50,248 nucleotides of DNA, taken from contig NZ_WHNP01000058.1 of assembly GCF_009362735.1 (NCBI RefSeq), positions 1 through 50,248 of the forward strand, written 5' to 3'. The notes below the pieces were generated by a model. The model was not told the DNA's origin, ran no database searches, and saw only the letters and a program-made list of their open reading frames with translations. Shown here in pieces: positions 16,350 to 24,738 of this stretch. A program made the position numbers and the translations under genes. Numbering within the stretch: the first letter of the stretch is position 1; each line of letters opens with the position of its first letter. This DNA comes from Paraburkholderia franconis (lineage in GTDB: Bacteria > Pseudomonadota > Gammaproteobacteria > Burkholderiales > Burkholderiaceae).

Positions 16350-17987
16350 ATGACGAGTTTCAACTGGCAGAACCCTTATCCGACGACGCGCATGCCTGTG
16401 TTCGCGCGCAATATCGTCTCGACTTCGCAGCCGCTCGCCGCGCAGGCCGGTCTGCGGATGCTGTGGAAAGGCGGCAATGCCGTCGATGCCTCGATCGCGG
16501 CGGCCGCTGCGATCACGGTCGTCGAGCCGGTGTCGAACGGCCTGGGCAGCGATGCGTTCGCGCTCGTGTGGGACGGCAAGAAGCTGCACGGGCTGAATGC
16601 ATCGGGCGTCGCGCCCGCCGCATGGAACGTCGATTACTTCAAGCGCAAGTACGGCGAGAACAACGGCCTCGCCGCTCAGCCCGTGCGCGGCTGGGACACG
16701 GTGACGGTGCCGGGCGTGATCGCGGGCTGGGAAGCGTTGCACAAGAAGTTCGGCTCGTTGCCGTTCGCGGACCTGATGGAGCCCGCGATCGAGATCGCCG
16801 AGCGCGGTCATGCGGTGGCGGGCATCGTCGCGCGCAAGTGGGCGGCCGCCGTGCCGGAGCTTAAGAACCAGCCGGGTTTCGCCGATACGTTCATGCCGCG
16901 CGGCCGCGCGCCCGAAATGAGCGAACTGGTGAAGATGCCGGGACACGCGAAGACGCTGCGCGTGCTCGCCGAACAGGGCCCGCGCGCGTACTACGAAGGC
17001 GAGATTGCCGAGCGCATCGCGGCGTTCTCGCGCGAATGCGGCGGCGCGATGACGCTCGACGATCTGCGCAACTATCAGCCCGACTGGGTCGAGCCGATCG
17101 GCAAGCAGTATCGCGGCTACACGGTGCACGAGATTCCGCCGAACGGGCAGGGCATCGCCGCGCTGATCGCGCTCGGCATTCTCGAGCAGTTCGATATGGG
17201 TTCGATGAAAGTAGACGGCATCGAATCGCAGCACTTGCAGATCGAGGCGATGAAGCTCGCGTTCGCCGATGTCTATCGCTACGTCGCCGATCCGCGTTCG
17301 ATGGAAGTGACGCCCGCGCAAATGCTCGACGACGCGTACCTAAAATCGCGCGCGAAGCTGATCGACCCGAAGCGCGCGACGCATTTCGGCTTCGGCATGC
17401 CGAAGTCGGGCGGCACGATCTACATGTCGGCGGCCGACGAGCGCGGCATGATGGTCAGCTTCATCCAGTCGAACTACATGGGCTTCGGCTCGGGCGTCGT
17501 GGTGCCGGACAGCGGCATCTCTTTGCAGAACCGCGGCTACGGATTCTCGATGGACCCGAAATCGCCGAATGTCGTCGAAGGCGGCAAGCGGCCTTTCCAC
17601 ACGATCATTCCCGCGTTCCTCACGCAGCAGGTGGATGGCCGGCAGGAAGCCGTGATGAGCTTCGGCGTGATGGGCGGCGACATGCAGCCGCAAGGCCATC
17701 TGCAAACGGTCGTGCGCATGCTCGACTACGGTCAGCAGCCGCAGGCCGCTTGCGACGCGCCGCGCTGGAAGGTCAACCGCGACTTCACGATCGACGTCGA
17801 ATCGACGCTCGATCGCAACACGACGCGCGCGCTCGAAGGGCTCGGCCACACGATCAAGTCGATCGACGATCCTTATATGGATTTCGGCTCGGGCCAGTTC
17901 ATCTGGAAGCTCGACCGCAACGAGCCCGAGCGCGGCTATGTGGCCGCGAGCGACAGCCGCCGCGATGGTCTCGCTGCGGGCTTCTGA
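16350..17987 (+). CDS. Gamma-glutamyltransferase family hydrolase (YwrD-like)
   Basis: A 545-residue Ntn-hydrolase of the gamma-glutamyltransferase/cephalosporin acylase family. Members autocleave before a Thr and hydrolyse or transfer gamma-glutamyl groups. NAVDASIAAAAAITVVEP (43-60) and NGLGSDAF are family signatures. The predicted nucleophile is Thr356 in GGTIYMSAADERG, which aligns with TTHYSVVD of characterised enzymes by its spacing to the Asp. No signal peptide is seen, so it is probably cytoplasmic, unlike E. coli Ggt. It is the last gene of the importer operon, 59 bp after permease 2, and is followed by a strong terminator. The combination argues for import followed by cytoplasmic gamma-glutamyl cleavage. 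The exact substrate is unproven. Confidence 0.93.
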   Translation: MTSFNWQNPYPTTRMPVFARNIVSTSQPLAAQAGLRMLWKGGNAVDASIAAAAAITVVEPVSNGLGSDAFALVWDGKKLHGLNASGVAPAAWNVDYFKRKYGENNGLAAQPVRGWDTVTVPGVIAGWEALHKKFGSLPFADLMEPAIEIAERGHAVAGIVARKWAAAVPELKNQPGFADTFMPRGRAPEMSELVKMPGHAKTLRVLAEQGPRAYYEGEIAERIAAFSRECGGAMTLDDLRNYQPDWVEPIGKQYRGYTVHEIPPNGQGIAALIALGILEQFDMGSMKVDGIESQHLQIEAMKLAFADVYRYVADPRSMEVTPAQMLDDAYLKSRAKLIDPKRATHFGFGMPKSGGTIYMSAADERGMMVSFIQSNYMGFGSGVVVPDSGISLQNRGYGFSMDPKSPNVVEGGKRPFHTIIPAFLTQQVDGRQEAVMSFGVMGGDMQPQGHLQTVVRMLDYGQQPQAACDAPRWKVNRDFTIDVESTLDRNTTRALEGLGHTIKSIDDPYMDFGSGQFIWKLDRNEPERGYVAASDSRRDGLAAGF

Positions 17988-18020
17988 GCGGACCGCAATA
18001 TCGATTCGCCCGCGCGTTGG

Positions 18021-18044
18021 AACCGGCTGCGTTCAGCCGGTTTT
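18021..18044 (+). terminator. Rho-independent terminator of the ABC/ggt operon
   Basis: A 9-bp perfect stem (AACCGGCTG paired with CAGCCGGTT) with a CGTT loop is followed by T residues, 33 bp after the gamma-glutamyltransferase stop. It overlaps the last codons of the convergent binding-protein gene, whose stop is at 18033-18035, so it may also slow transcription from the other side. Confidence 0.85.
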
Positions 18045-19055
18045 CCAGCGCGCGTCCGCGACGGTCAGCTGCCCGGGAATCAGCTTGAGCGTGCTGAACG
18101 TATCGGCGATCTGCTGCTGATACGCGAGCGTCGCATCCGTGATCGGCTGAACGCCGTAGCCGGTGCGTTTGAGCGCGACTTCGAGCGTCGCCGTATCGAG
18201 CCCCACGAGCGGCGACAGCAGCGCGGCCACTTCGGGAATGTTGTCGTGCGCCCAGCCGTCGACGCCGTTCACTTCTTCCAGCAGCGTGTGCAGCGCTTGC
18301 GGCTGCGCTGCGGCGAATTTGCGGGCCGCGACGTAGTACTGCGTATTGCGCACGAGGCCATCGCCGTTCGCGAGAGTGCGAGCATTCCCCTGGCGTTCGA
18401 TCGCCGCAAGATACGGGTCCCAGATCACCCACGCATCCACGCTGCCCTGCACGAAGGCCGCGCGCGCATCGGCGGGCGTCAGATAGACGGGCTGGATGTC
18501 GGTGTAGGCGAGCCCCGCTTTTTGCAGCGCCTTCACGAGCAGGAAGTGGACATTCGAGCCCTTGTTGAGCGCGACCTTCTTGCCGCGTAGCTGCGCGACC
18601 GAGCGGATCGGCGAATCGTGCGGGACGACGATCGCTTCGCCCTGCGGCGCGGACGGCTCGCTGCCGATGTACACGAAGTCGACGCCGCCCGCTTGCGCGA
18701 AGATTGGCGGCGTCTCGCCGACGGTGCCGACATCGACGGCGCCCGCATTCAGTCCTTCCAGCAATTGCGGTCCAGCGGGGAATTCGAGCCATTGGACGGT
18801 TACGCCCTGGCTTGCAAGCCGCTTTTCGAGCGTGCCGCGCGCCTTCAGCACCACGAAGTTGCCGTACTTCTGATAACCGATTCGCAGCCGGTTGCTCGTG
18901 CCTTGCGCATGCGCAGCGCCGCTCGCGAACGGTCCGAACGGTCCGAGCATGCCGCCGAGCGTGGCGCCCGTCAGGCCGGCGGCGGCGCGCTGCAAGAGGC
19001 GGCGCCTGCGCAGATCGGCGGGTTGGGTATCGATGGGTGTTTCGTGTTTGCGCAT
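18033..19055 (-). CDS. SsuA-like sulfonate/organosulfur binding protein
   Basis: A 340-residue periplasmic binding protein of the SsuA/TauA (NMT1-like) type. A twin-arginine-like leader RRRRLLQRAAAGLTGATLGG is followed by SNRLRIGYQKYGNFVVLKARGTLEKRL. The family signatures FPAGPQLLEGLNAGAVDVGTVGETPPIFAQAG and YIGSEPSAPQGEAIVVP are present. It should bind alkanesulfonates or a related organosulfur compound. The ATG at 19055 was chosen over one at 19139 because it gives a compact leader. No cognate SsuB/SsuC genes lie alongside, so it is an orphan or works with a transporter encoded elsewhere. It is divergent from the MFS gene. Confidence 0.9.
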   Translation of the reverse strand: MRKHETPIDTQPADLRRRRLLQRAAAGLTGATLGGMLGPFGPFASGAAHAQGTSNRLRIGYQKYGNFVVLKARGTLEKRLASQGVTVQWLEFPAGPQLLEGLNAGAVDVGTVGETPPIFAQAGGVDFVYIGSEPSAPQGEAIVVPHDSPIRSVAQLRGKKVALNKGSNVHFLLVKALQKAGLAYTDIQPVYLTPADARAAFVQGSVDAWVIWDPYLAAIERQGNARTLANGDGLVRNTQYYVAARKFAAAQPQALHTLLEEVNGVDGWAHDNIPEVAALLSPLVGLDTATLEVALKRTGYGVQPITDATLAYQQQIADTFSTLKLIPGQLTVADARWKTG

Positions 19056-19356
19056 CTGTCGCTGATGTCTGTTATGTCTGTCAGGAATGCCGCTTGCCGG
19101 ACTGCGCGGCGCAGTCAGCAGGAGCCGTTCACGCCGCAATCGCGCGCGTCAGACCCACGACGTTAAGTCGGCGCACGCGCGAATCCAACCAATGTTTGCG
19201 CATATCGAAAGCAGCGAATCGACGATAGCGCTCGCGTGACGATGGCCGTGGACATCGCATGAGACGCGCCATTTGCATATATCGAATCGTCGTTTGGAAG
19301 ACGCGTGACGCGTCGCTAGCATGCAGGGACTTTTGACTCCATGTTCGATCGCCAAA
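19056..19356. other. Divergent intergenic region, no gene seen
   Basis: About 300 bp between the SsuA-like gene and the MFS gene. It must hold both promoters. A near palindrome GACGCGTGACGCGTC occurs around 19300-19316 and an AT-rich patch (TTTGCATATATCG) just before it. No firm promoter hexamers could be named. Confidence 0.4.
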
Positions 19357-20886
19357 ATGTCTACCGTCGCTATTCCGTCCACTTCCGTCGATGCCTCGGC
19401 CGGACACGCCGAGGCCGCCGTTCCCGTCATCATCCGCAGCGCGCAGGACGTCTCGCGCATCGTCAACGCGGGTGCCGCGAAGGGCAGCAACGCACGCATC
19501 GTGATTGCGATTGCACTCGGCGGCGTCTTTCTCGACGCCTATGACCTGACCTCCCTCGCCTACGGCATCAAGGACATCGCGAGACAGTTCGCGCTGACGC
19601 CCGTGCAGGTGGGTTTCGTTTCTTCCGCGATCACGTTCGGCGCGATTCTCGGCGCGCTGTTCGGCGGCTATCTGACGGATCGGATCGGCCGCTATCGCGT
19701 GTTCATGGCCGACATGCTGTTCTTCGTCGTCGCGGCGATCGCGGCAGGTCTTGCGCCCAACGCATGGGTGCTCGGCGCAGCGCGCTTTCTGATGGGATTC
19801 GGCGTCGGCCTCGACTTGCCCGTTGCAATGGCCTTTCTCGCCGAATTCTCGCGCGTGGCGGGCAAAGGCAACAAGGCTGCGAGCGTCGCGGCATGGTGCC
19901 CCGCGTGGTACGCGGCAACCAGCACCTGCTACCTGCTGATTCTCGGCTTGTACGCGATCCTGCCCGAACAGCACCTGGGCTGGCTGTGGCGGCTGACGCT
20001 CGCGTTCGGCGCCGTGCCCGCGCTCGCGATCATTCTGGTGCGCGGCCGCTATATCAGCGAGTCGCCCGTGTGGGCCGCGAATCAGGGCGATCTCGAAGGG
20101 GCGGCGCGCATTCTGAAGCGCTCATATGGCGTCGATGCGGTCGTCGAGCGCAGCGTAGCGACCGTAACGTCTGCGATCTCCGCGAGCGAACCGCGCCGTG
20201 CTTCGTGGCGCAACTATGGCGTGCTCTTCAACAGCACGTATCGCAGGCGCACCATTCTCGCGGCCGTGATCGGCAGCGCGTCGTCGTTCGGCTACAACGC
20301 GATCATCTTCGGCCTGCCCGTCATCATCACGAGCTTTTTCGCGCAGGGCCCGCTGACGACGATCGTCGCATCGCTCACGCTGAATCTGCTGTTCGCATTC
20401 GTGGGCGGACTGATCGGCGTGCGGACCGCGCCGACAGTCGGCGCCTGGAAGATGACCGTGCTCGGCCACGCGCTGCAATTCGTCTCGCTGATCGGACTCG
20501 CGCTGATCGGGCGGCCGAGCGGCGGCGCGCTGGTCGCGGCGGCAATCCTGCTGCTCGGTGGCTACCTGTTCGGGCAAGGCTTCGGCCCCGGCTCGCATTC
20601 GATGACCTATGCGTCGCTCAGCTACCCGACATCGTTGCGCGGCATCGGTGTCGGGTTCAATCAGACACTCGTGCGCACGGCATCGACGATCTCGCTGTTT
20701 CTCTTCCCGGTGCTGGCGGGCGCGCTCGGCACGAAAGTGTTCTGGGTCATCGCGATCGCGCCGCTCACGTCACTGCTGGTGCTGCTCGCGATCCGCTGGG
20801 AGCCGTCGGGTTACGACATCGACGGCGAAGACTATCGGGCGGTCGAGGCTGCTCCAGCGCACGCCGCCGCTTGCGGTTGCCGATAG
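19357..20886 (+). CDS. MFS transporter, metabolite:H+ symporter type
   Basis: A 509-residue inner-membrane carrier with about 12 segments. The first half has ALGGVFLDAYDLTSLAYG and the MFS loop GGYLTDRIGRYRVF (about 103-116), the second half GASSF-like hydrophobic helices and GQGFGPGSHSMTYASLSYP. It belongs with sugar/aromatic-acid type symporters. The N-terminus contains the conserved VPVVIRSAQDVSRIVN-like stretch, here VPVIIRSAQDVSRIVNAG. Two in-frame ATGs (19321 and 19357) lack clear ribosome sites; the second gives the more compact product. Placed between the SsuA-like gene and the SfnB/monooxygenase genes, it may move an organosulfur substrate or its product. Confidence 0.88.
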   Translation: MSTVAIPSTSVDASAGHAEAAVPVIIRSAQDVSRIVNAGAAKGSNARIVIAIALGGVFLDAYDLTSLAYGIKDIARQFALTPVQVGFVSSAITFGAILGALFGGYLTDRIGRYRVFMADMLFFVVAAIAAGLAPNAWVLGAARFLMGFGVGLDLPVAMAFLAEFSRVAGKGNKAASVAAWCPAWYAATSTCYLLILGLYAILPEQHLGWLWRLTLAFGAVPALAIILVRGRYISESPVWAANQGDLEGAARILKRSYGVDAVVERSVATVTSAISASEPRRASWRNYGVLFNSTYRRRTILAAVIGSASSFGYNAIIFGLPVIITSFFAQGPLTTIVASLTLNLLFAFVGGLIGVRTAPTVGAWKMTVLGHALQFVSLIGLALIGRPSGGALVAAAILLLGGYLFGQGFGPGSHSMTYASLSYPTSLRGIGVGFNQTLVRTASTISLFLFPVLAGALGTKVFWVIAIAPLTSLLVLLAIRWEPSGYDIDGEDYRAVEAAPAHAAACGCR

Positions 20887-20893
20887 TCGCGAT

Positions 20894-20917
20894 ACCACGA
20901 CACCACGACACCACGAC
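20894..20917. repeat. Short tandem repeat (3 x 8 bp)
   Basis: Three exact copies of ACCACGAC lie head to tail immediately after the MFS gene. No function is apparent; slippage could alter copy number. Confidence 0.8.
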
Positions 20918-20956
20918 ACGCGCGGCATGCGTTCGACGCGGTGCATCCGCGCGCAT

Positions 20957-20986
20957 TGCAAAGCATTGCACAAATGCTTGTTTGCA
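20957..20986. promoter_or_regulatory. Inverted repeat overlapping -35, candidate operator
   Basis: Outer arms TGCAAA/TTTGCA enclose inner arms GCATT/AATGC with slightly offset spacing. The right arm overlaps the -35 hexamer at 20982-20987, a position suited to repression. The regulator is unknown. Confidence 0.5.
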
Positions 20987-21010
20987 CATGGACGCGCCAC
21001 TGACTAGATT
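20982..21010 (+). promoter_or_regulatory. Strong sigma-70-type promoter
   Basis: TTGCAC (20982-20987), a 17-bp spacer and TAGATT (21005-21010) form a near-consensus housekeeping promoter. The start codon of the small gene at 21043 is 33 bp downstream of the -10 and is preceded by GGAGG. Confidence 0.65.
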
Positions 21011-21042
21011 CAATGATGAGGCCACAAGCAGGAGGGCACATC

Positions 21043-21303
21043 ATGTCGATGAACCTCGCAGCGTTTTACCGTCATGCCGTTTTCGAGCCGTTGGAAGCCG
21101 CGCGGCATCGGCTGCATGCGAGGCCGCGACGCGTCGCGGCCCGCCAGAAAGAGACGCACGATAAAGACATGCACGACAGGCTCTCGCCACGCGACGACGC
21201 CGAGCGCCTCGAACGTATCGCCGCTTATGCACGTGCTGGCTACTTCAACATGGGATACACGCTCGACATGTTTTACATGATCGGCGAAATCGAACCCGAG
21301 TGA
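21043..21303 (+). CDS. Small hypothetical protein
   Basis: An 86-residue protein that I do not recognise. It starts MSMNLAAFYRHAVFEPLEAA, has a very basic middle (RLHARPRRVAARQKETHDK) and ends in a hydrophobic/acidic helix-like tail (RIAAYARAGYFNMGYTLDMFYMIGEIEPE). The ATG at 21043 has GGAGG eight bases before it, so translation is credible, unlike the in-frame ATG at 21013. A strong promoter and an inverted repeat lie directly upstream. The next open frame follows six bases after the stop. Codon use resembles the chromosome. It sits in the organosulfur island, but no role can be inferred. Confidence 0.7.
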   Translation: MSMNLAAFYRHAVFEPLEAARHRLHARPRRVAARQKETHDKDMHDRLSPRDDAERLERIAAYARAGYFNMGYTLDMFYMIGEIEPE

Positions 21304-21309
21304 CGGATC

Positions 21310-21699
21310 ATGAGCGAAGTCGTCATCGAACAGCCGGCCGTCGTCGAAGTCTATGCGGCGAATCCGTGGATACTGAATCGCAACGGCATCGTGCCCGACG
21401 ATGCGCGCCTCGACGCGCATTCACTCGCTTTGATCCGCATGCCCAATCGGGACGGGTTCGTTCGCGATCCGCGTCCCGGGCGACTCCAGGTGCGTGAAGA
21501 AGCAAAGAACCGGTTTTCCGGACGCGGCAAGCCAAGATGTTCGCGCAACGTCGTGCCTTCGTACGCACGGCGGAAAATCCCGCGCAGTTGCAGTTCGGGC
21601 ACGACCTTGTCGGCGAAATCGTCGAGCCCGCCGGGCAGATACGGGAACATCACGTTGAAGCCATCCGAGCCGCGTTCGATCAACCACTGCTCCATCTGA
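21310..21699 (+). CDS. Hypothetical ORF with a chimeric 3' half
   Basis: The first 57 or so residues (MSEVVIEQPAVVEVYAANPW, then ILNRNGIVPDDARLDAHSLALIRM in part) read like real protein and follow the previous small gene by six bases. They match no family I know. From about 21487 onward the frame runs antisense through a recognisable flavin-monooxygenase remnant, so the rest is meaningless translation. The likely history is a small two-gene unit whose second gene lost its 3' end in a rearrangement. Alternatively the true product is short and simply ends in foreign sequence. Confidence 0.35.
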   Translation: MSEVVIEQPAVVEVYAANPWILNRNGIVPDDARLDAHSLALIRMPNRDGFVRDPRPGRLQVREEAKNRFSGRGKPRCSRNVVPSYARRKIPRSCSSGTTLSAKSSSPPGRYGNITLKPSEPRSINHCSI

Positions 21700-21893
21700 T
21701 CGGCGATCGTCGCCGGCGTGTCGACCATTTCCAGACCCGAGTAGCCGCCGATGCGCTGCGCGAGTTGTCGAATGCTCAGCTGTTCGGCGCGCGGCCAGTC
21801 GACGACGCGTTGCCGCGCGCTCTTGCTCGCGTTGCTCTCCGGAATGTCGGGCAGCGGGCCATCGGGATCGTACGTCGACACGTCATGTCCGAG
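21487..21893 (-). pseudogene. C-terminal remnant of an NtaA/DszA-type flavin monooxygenase
   Basis: The reverse strand encodes GHDVSTYDPDGPLPDIPESN, then DWPRAEQLSIRQLAQRIGGY, TPATIADQMEQWLIERGSDG, FNVMFPYLPGGLDDFADKVV and ELQLRGIFRRAYEGTTLREH before LGLPRPENRF. This is the last third of an FMNH2-dependent NtaA/SnaA/DszA monooxygenase. The N-terminal two thirds, including the flavin site, are missing. The frame stays open on both sides (22127 to 21351), but the flanking residues belong to other sequences. An intact member of the same family lies at 24738-26132. Confidence 0.85.
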
Positions 21894-22045
21894 CGCGATC
21901 AGCGCATCACGCCCGAAGAACACATCGCATTCAGCGGCCACTTCGGGCCACCGCAGATTCACGTGCTGCATCAGTTCGCGCTGGCCGGTCATCCCGAAGT
22001 GCTGTTCGTGTCGAACATCGTCGAGAACGGCAAGCCGATCGGGCC
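21894..22045 (+). pseudogene. Fragment of a TauD/TfdA-type dioxygenase
   Basis: The forward strand reads RDQRITPEEHIAFSGHFGPP, then QIHVLHQFALAGHPEVLFVS and NIVENGKPIG, the second quarter of an alpha-ketoglutarate-dependent taurine dioxygenase-like protein. Start, metal ligands (HxD...H) and the rest are absent. It abuts the flavin-monooxygenase remnant tail to head. TauD enzymes release sulfite from sulfonates, fitting the organosulfur theme of the neighbours. Confidence 0.75.
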
Positions 22046-22221
22046 CGGCCGCTGCAAAGCAAATTCGCGAACGCGGATAAGCATTCCTGAAATTGCTGGT
22101 AGGCGGTAACGCAAGGCGCTGGTTCAATGGATGTCTGGACCCGCTGTGCGGCTCTTCATCTGCGATGTGGCAGGAGCGTGGGCACGCATGACGGGCACTC
22201 TAGTCGCTCAATCAGAACGCC

Positions 22222-23472
22222 ATGCCAGATATCGAAAGCCCTCCAAACGGCGACCGCATTGCGCGGCCGCTCGATCCTGACGAAGTACACCGCATCGCCG
22301 ACGACGCAGAAGCACTCGCCGCTGCACATAAGCTCGCTTCAACGTTTGCAGAGGGAGCCGCGCGGCGCGACCGCGATCGCGTGCTTCCGTGGGACGAACT
22401 GGACCTGTGGTCGAAAAGCGGACTCGGCGCGATCACCGTGCCGCGCGAATATGGGGGCGCCGACGTGTCATATGCGACGCTCGCCGAAGTATTCGTGATC
22501 CTCTGCGAAGCGGACCCGGCGCTCGGGCAGATTCCGCAGAATCACTTCGGCGTGCTGGGTCTGCTGCGCGAAGCCGGCTCGCCCGAGCAGAAGGCGCGCT
22601 TCTACGGCGAAGTGCTGGGCGGCCTGCGGCTCGGCAACGCGGGCCCGGAGCGCCGCTCGTCGGCGGCGAATACCATCTTGCAGGGCACGACGCGTTTGCA
22701 AAAAACGCCGAACGGATTGCGTCTTGTCGGCCGCCGCTTTTATTCGACAGGTGCGCTCTTCGCGCATCGCGTGCCGGCGCGCGCAACGGACGACGAAGGG
22801 CGCCCCGTGCAGGTCTGGGTTCCGCGTAACGCACCGGGCCTCACAGTCGTCGATGACTGGACCTCGTTTGGTCAGCGTACGACCGCGAGCGGCACCGTGC
22901 TCTTCGACAACGTGCCCGTCGATCCCGACGATGTGCTGCCCGTCTGGCAATTGGCGAATCGCCCCGGTCTGTATGGCCCGACGTCGCAACTGATCCAGGC
23001 GGCCATCGATCAGGGCATCGCGCAGGCGGCTGTAGCCGACGCGCTCGCGTTCGTGCGCGAGCGTTCGCGGCCGTGGATCGATTCAGGCGTCGAGCGCGCC
23101 AGTGACGACCCGTACATCATCGCCGACGTGGGGCGCCTCGAAATCGATCTGCATGCCGCGCACGAGGTATTGCTGGAAGCAGGCCGCACGCTCGATGAGG
23201 TCGCCGCCGCGCCGCTCGACGACGAAGCGAGCGCGCGGGCGTCGGTGGCCGTCGCGGAAGCGAAGGTGCTGACGACGCGCATCGCACTCGAAGCCAGCGA
23301 AAAGCTCTTCGAGCTGGCGGGCTCGTCGGCGACGCGCGCCGCGCACAATCTCGACCGGCACTGGCGCAATGCGCGCACGCACACGCTGCATGACCCCGTG
23401 CGCTGGAAGCTGCATCTGCTCGGCAACTATCACTTGAATCACGTGCTGCCTGCGCGGCATTCATGGAACTGA
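22222..23472 (+). CDS. sfnB: SfnB-family sulfur acquisition oxidoreductase, copy 1
   Basis: A 416-residue acyl-CoA-dehydrogenase-fold flavoprotein of the SfnB group, linked in other bacteria to use of dimethyl sulfone and other organosulfur compounds under sulfate limitation. Signatures: WSKSGLGAITVPREYGGADV, LGQIPQNHFGVLGLL, GRRFYSTGALFAHRVPA and the C-terminal RHWRNARTHTLHDPVRWKLHLLGNYHLN (shown broken here only for length). SfnB proteins lack the acyl-CoA catalytic base typical of fatty-acid enzymes. Four bases separate it from copy 2, so they form one operon with the monooxygenase. I use the symbol at family level only. Confidence 0.9.
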   Translation: MPDIESPPNGDRIARPLDPDEVHRIADDAEALAAAHKLASTFAEGAARRDRDRVLPWDELDLWSKSGLGAITVPREYGGADVSYATLAEVFVILCEADPALGQIPQNHFGVLGLLREAGSPEQKARFYGEVLGGLRLGNAGPERRSSAANTILQGTTRLQKTPNGLRLVGRRFYSTGALFAHRVPARATDDEGRPVQVWVPRNAPGLTVVDDWTSFGQRTTASGTVLFDNVPVDPDDVLPVWQLANRPGLYGPTSQLIQAAIDQGIAQAAVADALAFVRERSRPWIDSGVERASDDPYIIADVGRLEIDLHAAHEVLLEAGRTLDEVAAAPLDDEASARASVAVAEAKVLTTRIALEASEKLFELAGSSATRAAHNLDRHWRNARTHTLHDPVRWKLHLLGNYHLNHVLPARHSWN

Positions 23473-23475
23473 ACG

Positions 23476-24738
23476 ATGACAATCGACCTCTCATCTGCGC
23501 AGGACGCGTACGTCGAATCGCGACTGCCACTTTTGCAGCACAAGCCTTCGCGCGTGCCCGATTCGATCATCGACGATGCGCACGCGCTCGACGTCGCGCG
23601 GCGGCTCGCTGGCGAGTTCGCGCGCGATGCGGCGCTGCGCGACCGCGAGCGGCGCTTGCCGTGGTCGGAACTCGATGCATTCGTCGCGAGCGGCCTGTGG
23701 ACGATCACCGTGCCGCGCGCTCATGGCGGCGCCGGTGTGAATACGGGCACGCTCGCTGAAGTGATCGCGGCCATTTCGGCTGCGGACGGATCGCTCGGCC
23801 AGATTCCACAGAACCACTTCTATGCGCTTGAAGTGCTGCGTGTCGGCGGCAGCACCGAACAGCAGCGCTTCTTCTACGACCGTGTGCTTGCCGGCGAACG
23901 CTTCGGCAATGCGCTCGCCGAAATTGGCCACAAGGATTTCAAGCGTCGCACGCGGCTGACGCGTGAGCGCGATGGCTGGCATATCGACGGCCGCAAGTTC
24001 TACTGCACGGGTGCGTTGTACGCGCACTGGATTCCTACGCTCGTCGTCTCGGAGGAAGAGGGCGCCGACGTGACGCGGCTCGCGTTCGTGCCGCGCGATG
24101 CAGAAGGCGTGACCGTGACGGACGACTGGGACGGCTTCGGCCAGCGCGTGACGGGCAGCGGTTCCGTCACGTTCGAACATGTGCGCGTCGAGCCCGAATG
24201 GGTCGTGCCGTTTCAATCGTCGCTCGAGCGGCCCACGACGATCGGTCCCGTTGCGCAGATCATGCACGCCGCAATCGATCTCGGCCAGGCGCGCGGGGCG
24301 TTTGCCGCCGCGCTCGACTTCGTGCGCGAGCAATCGCGGCCGTGGATCGACGCGAATGTGGCGCGCGCAACCGACGATCCGCTGACCATCGCGCAGTTCG
24401 CCGACATCGCCGTGCGGCTGCGAGCGGCAGAAGCGCTGCTGAGACGCGCGGGCCGTATCGTCGATGCGGCCCAGGCCGCGCCCGACGAGCAGTCGGTGGC
24501 GCAAGCGTCGATTGCCGTCGCCGAGGCGCGGGCCGCGACGACCACGGTTTCGCTCGATGCGGGCTCGCGGCTCTTCGAGCTGGCGGGCACGGCCGCGACG
24601 CTCGACGATCTCGGCCTCGACCGCTTCTGGCGCAATGCGCGCACGCACACGCTGCATGATCCCGTGCGCTGGAAATACAACGCGATCGGCAACTTCTATT
24701 TGAACGGCAAGCTGCCGCCGCGACACGGAGCGTTGTGA
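23476..24738 (+). CDS. sfnB: SfnB-family sulfur acquisition oxidoreductase, copy 2
   Basis: A 420-residue paralogue of the previous gene with the same architecture: FVASGLWTITVPRAHGGAGV, LGQIPQNHFYALEVL, GRKFYCTGALYAHWIP, DDWDGFGQRVTGSGSVTFEH, and the C-terminal DRFWRNARTHTLHDPVRWKY. The two proteins share the whole fold but differ widely between motifs, so the duplication is not recent. It may supply reduced flavin or act directly on a sulfone/sulfonate intermediate; which is not known. Its stop overlaps the start of the flavin monooxygenase gene. Confidence 0.9.
   Translation: MTIDLSSAQDAYVESRLPLLQHKPSRVPDSIIDDAHALDVARRLAGEFARDAALRDRERRLPWSELDAFVASGLWTITVPRAHGGAGVNTGTLAEVIAAISAADGSLGQIPQNHFYALEVLRVGGSTEQQRFFYDRVLAGERFGNALAEIGHKDFKRRTRLTRERDGWHIDGRKFYCTGALYAHWIPTLVVSEEEGADVTRLAFVPRDAEGVTVTDDWDGFGQRVTGSGSVTFEHVRVEPEWVVPFQSSLERPTTIGPVAQIMHAAIDLGQARGAFAAALDFVREQSRPWIDANVARATDDPLTIAQFADIAVRLRAAEALLRRAGRIVDAAQAAPDEQSVAQASIAVAEARAATTTVSLDAGSRLFELAGTAATLDDLGLDRFWRNARTHTLHDPVRWKYNAIGNFYLNGKLPPRHGAL

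Noticed and set aside
20894..20917. CRISPR-like array
   Set aside because: Three adjoining 8-bp repeats with no spacers; this is a simple tandem repeat.
22160..22180. TGGCAGG...GGGC upstream of sfnB as a sigma-54 site
   Set aside because: Spacing is one base too long and the -12 TTGC is missing, although sigma-54 control is known for some sfn genes.
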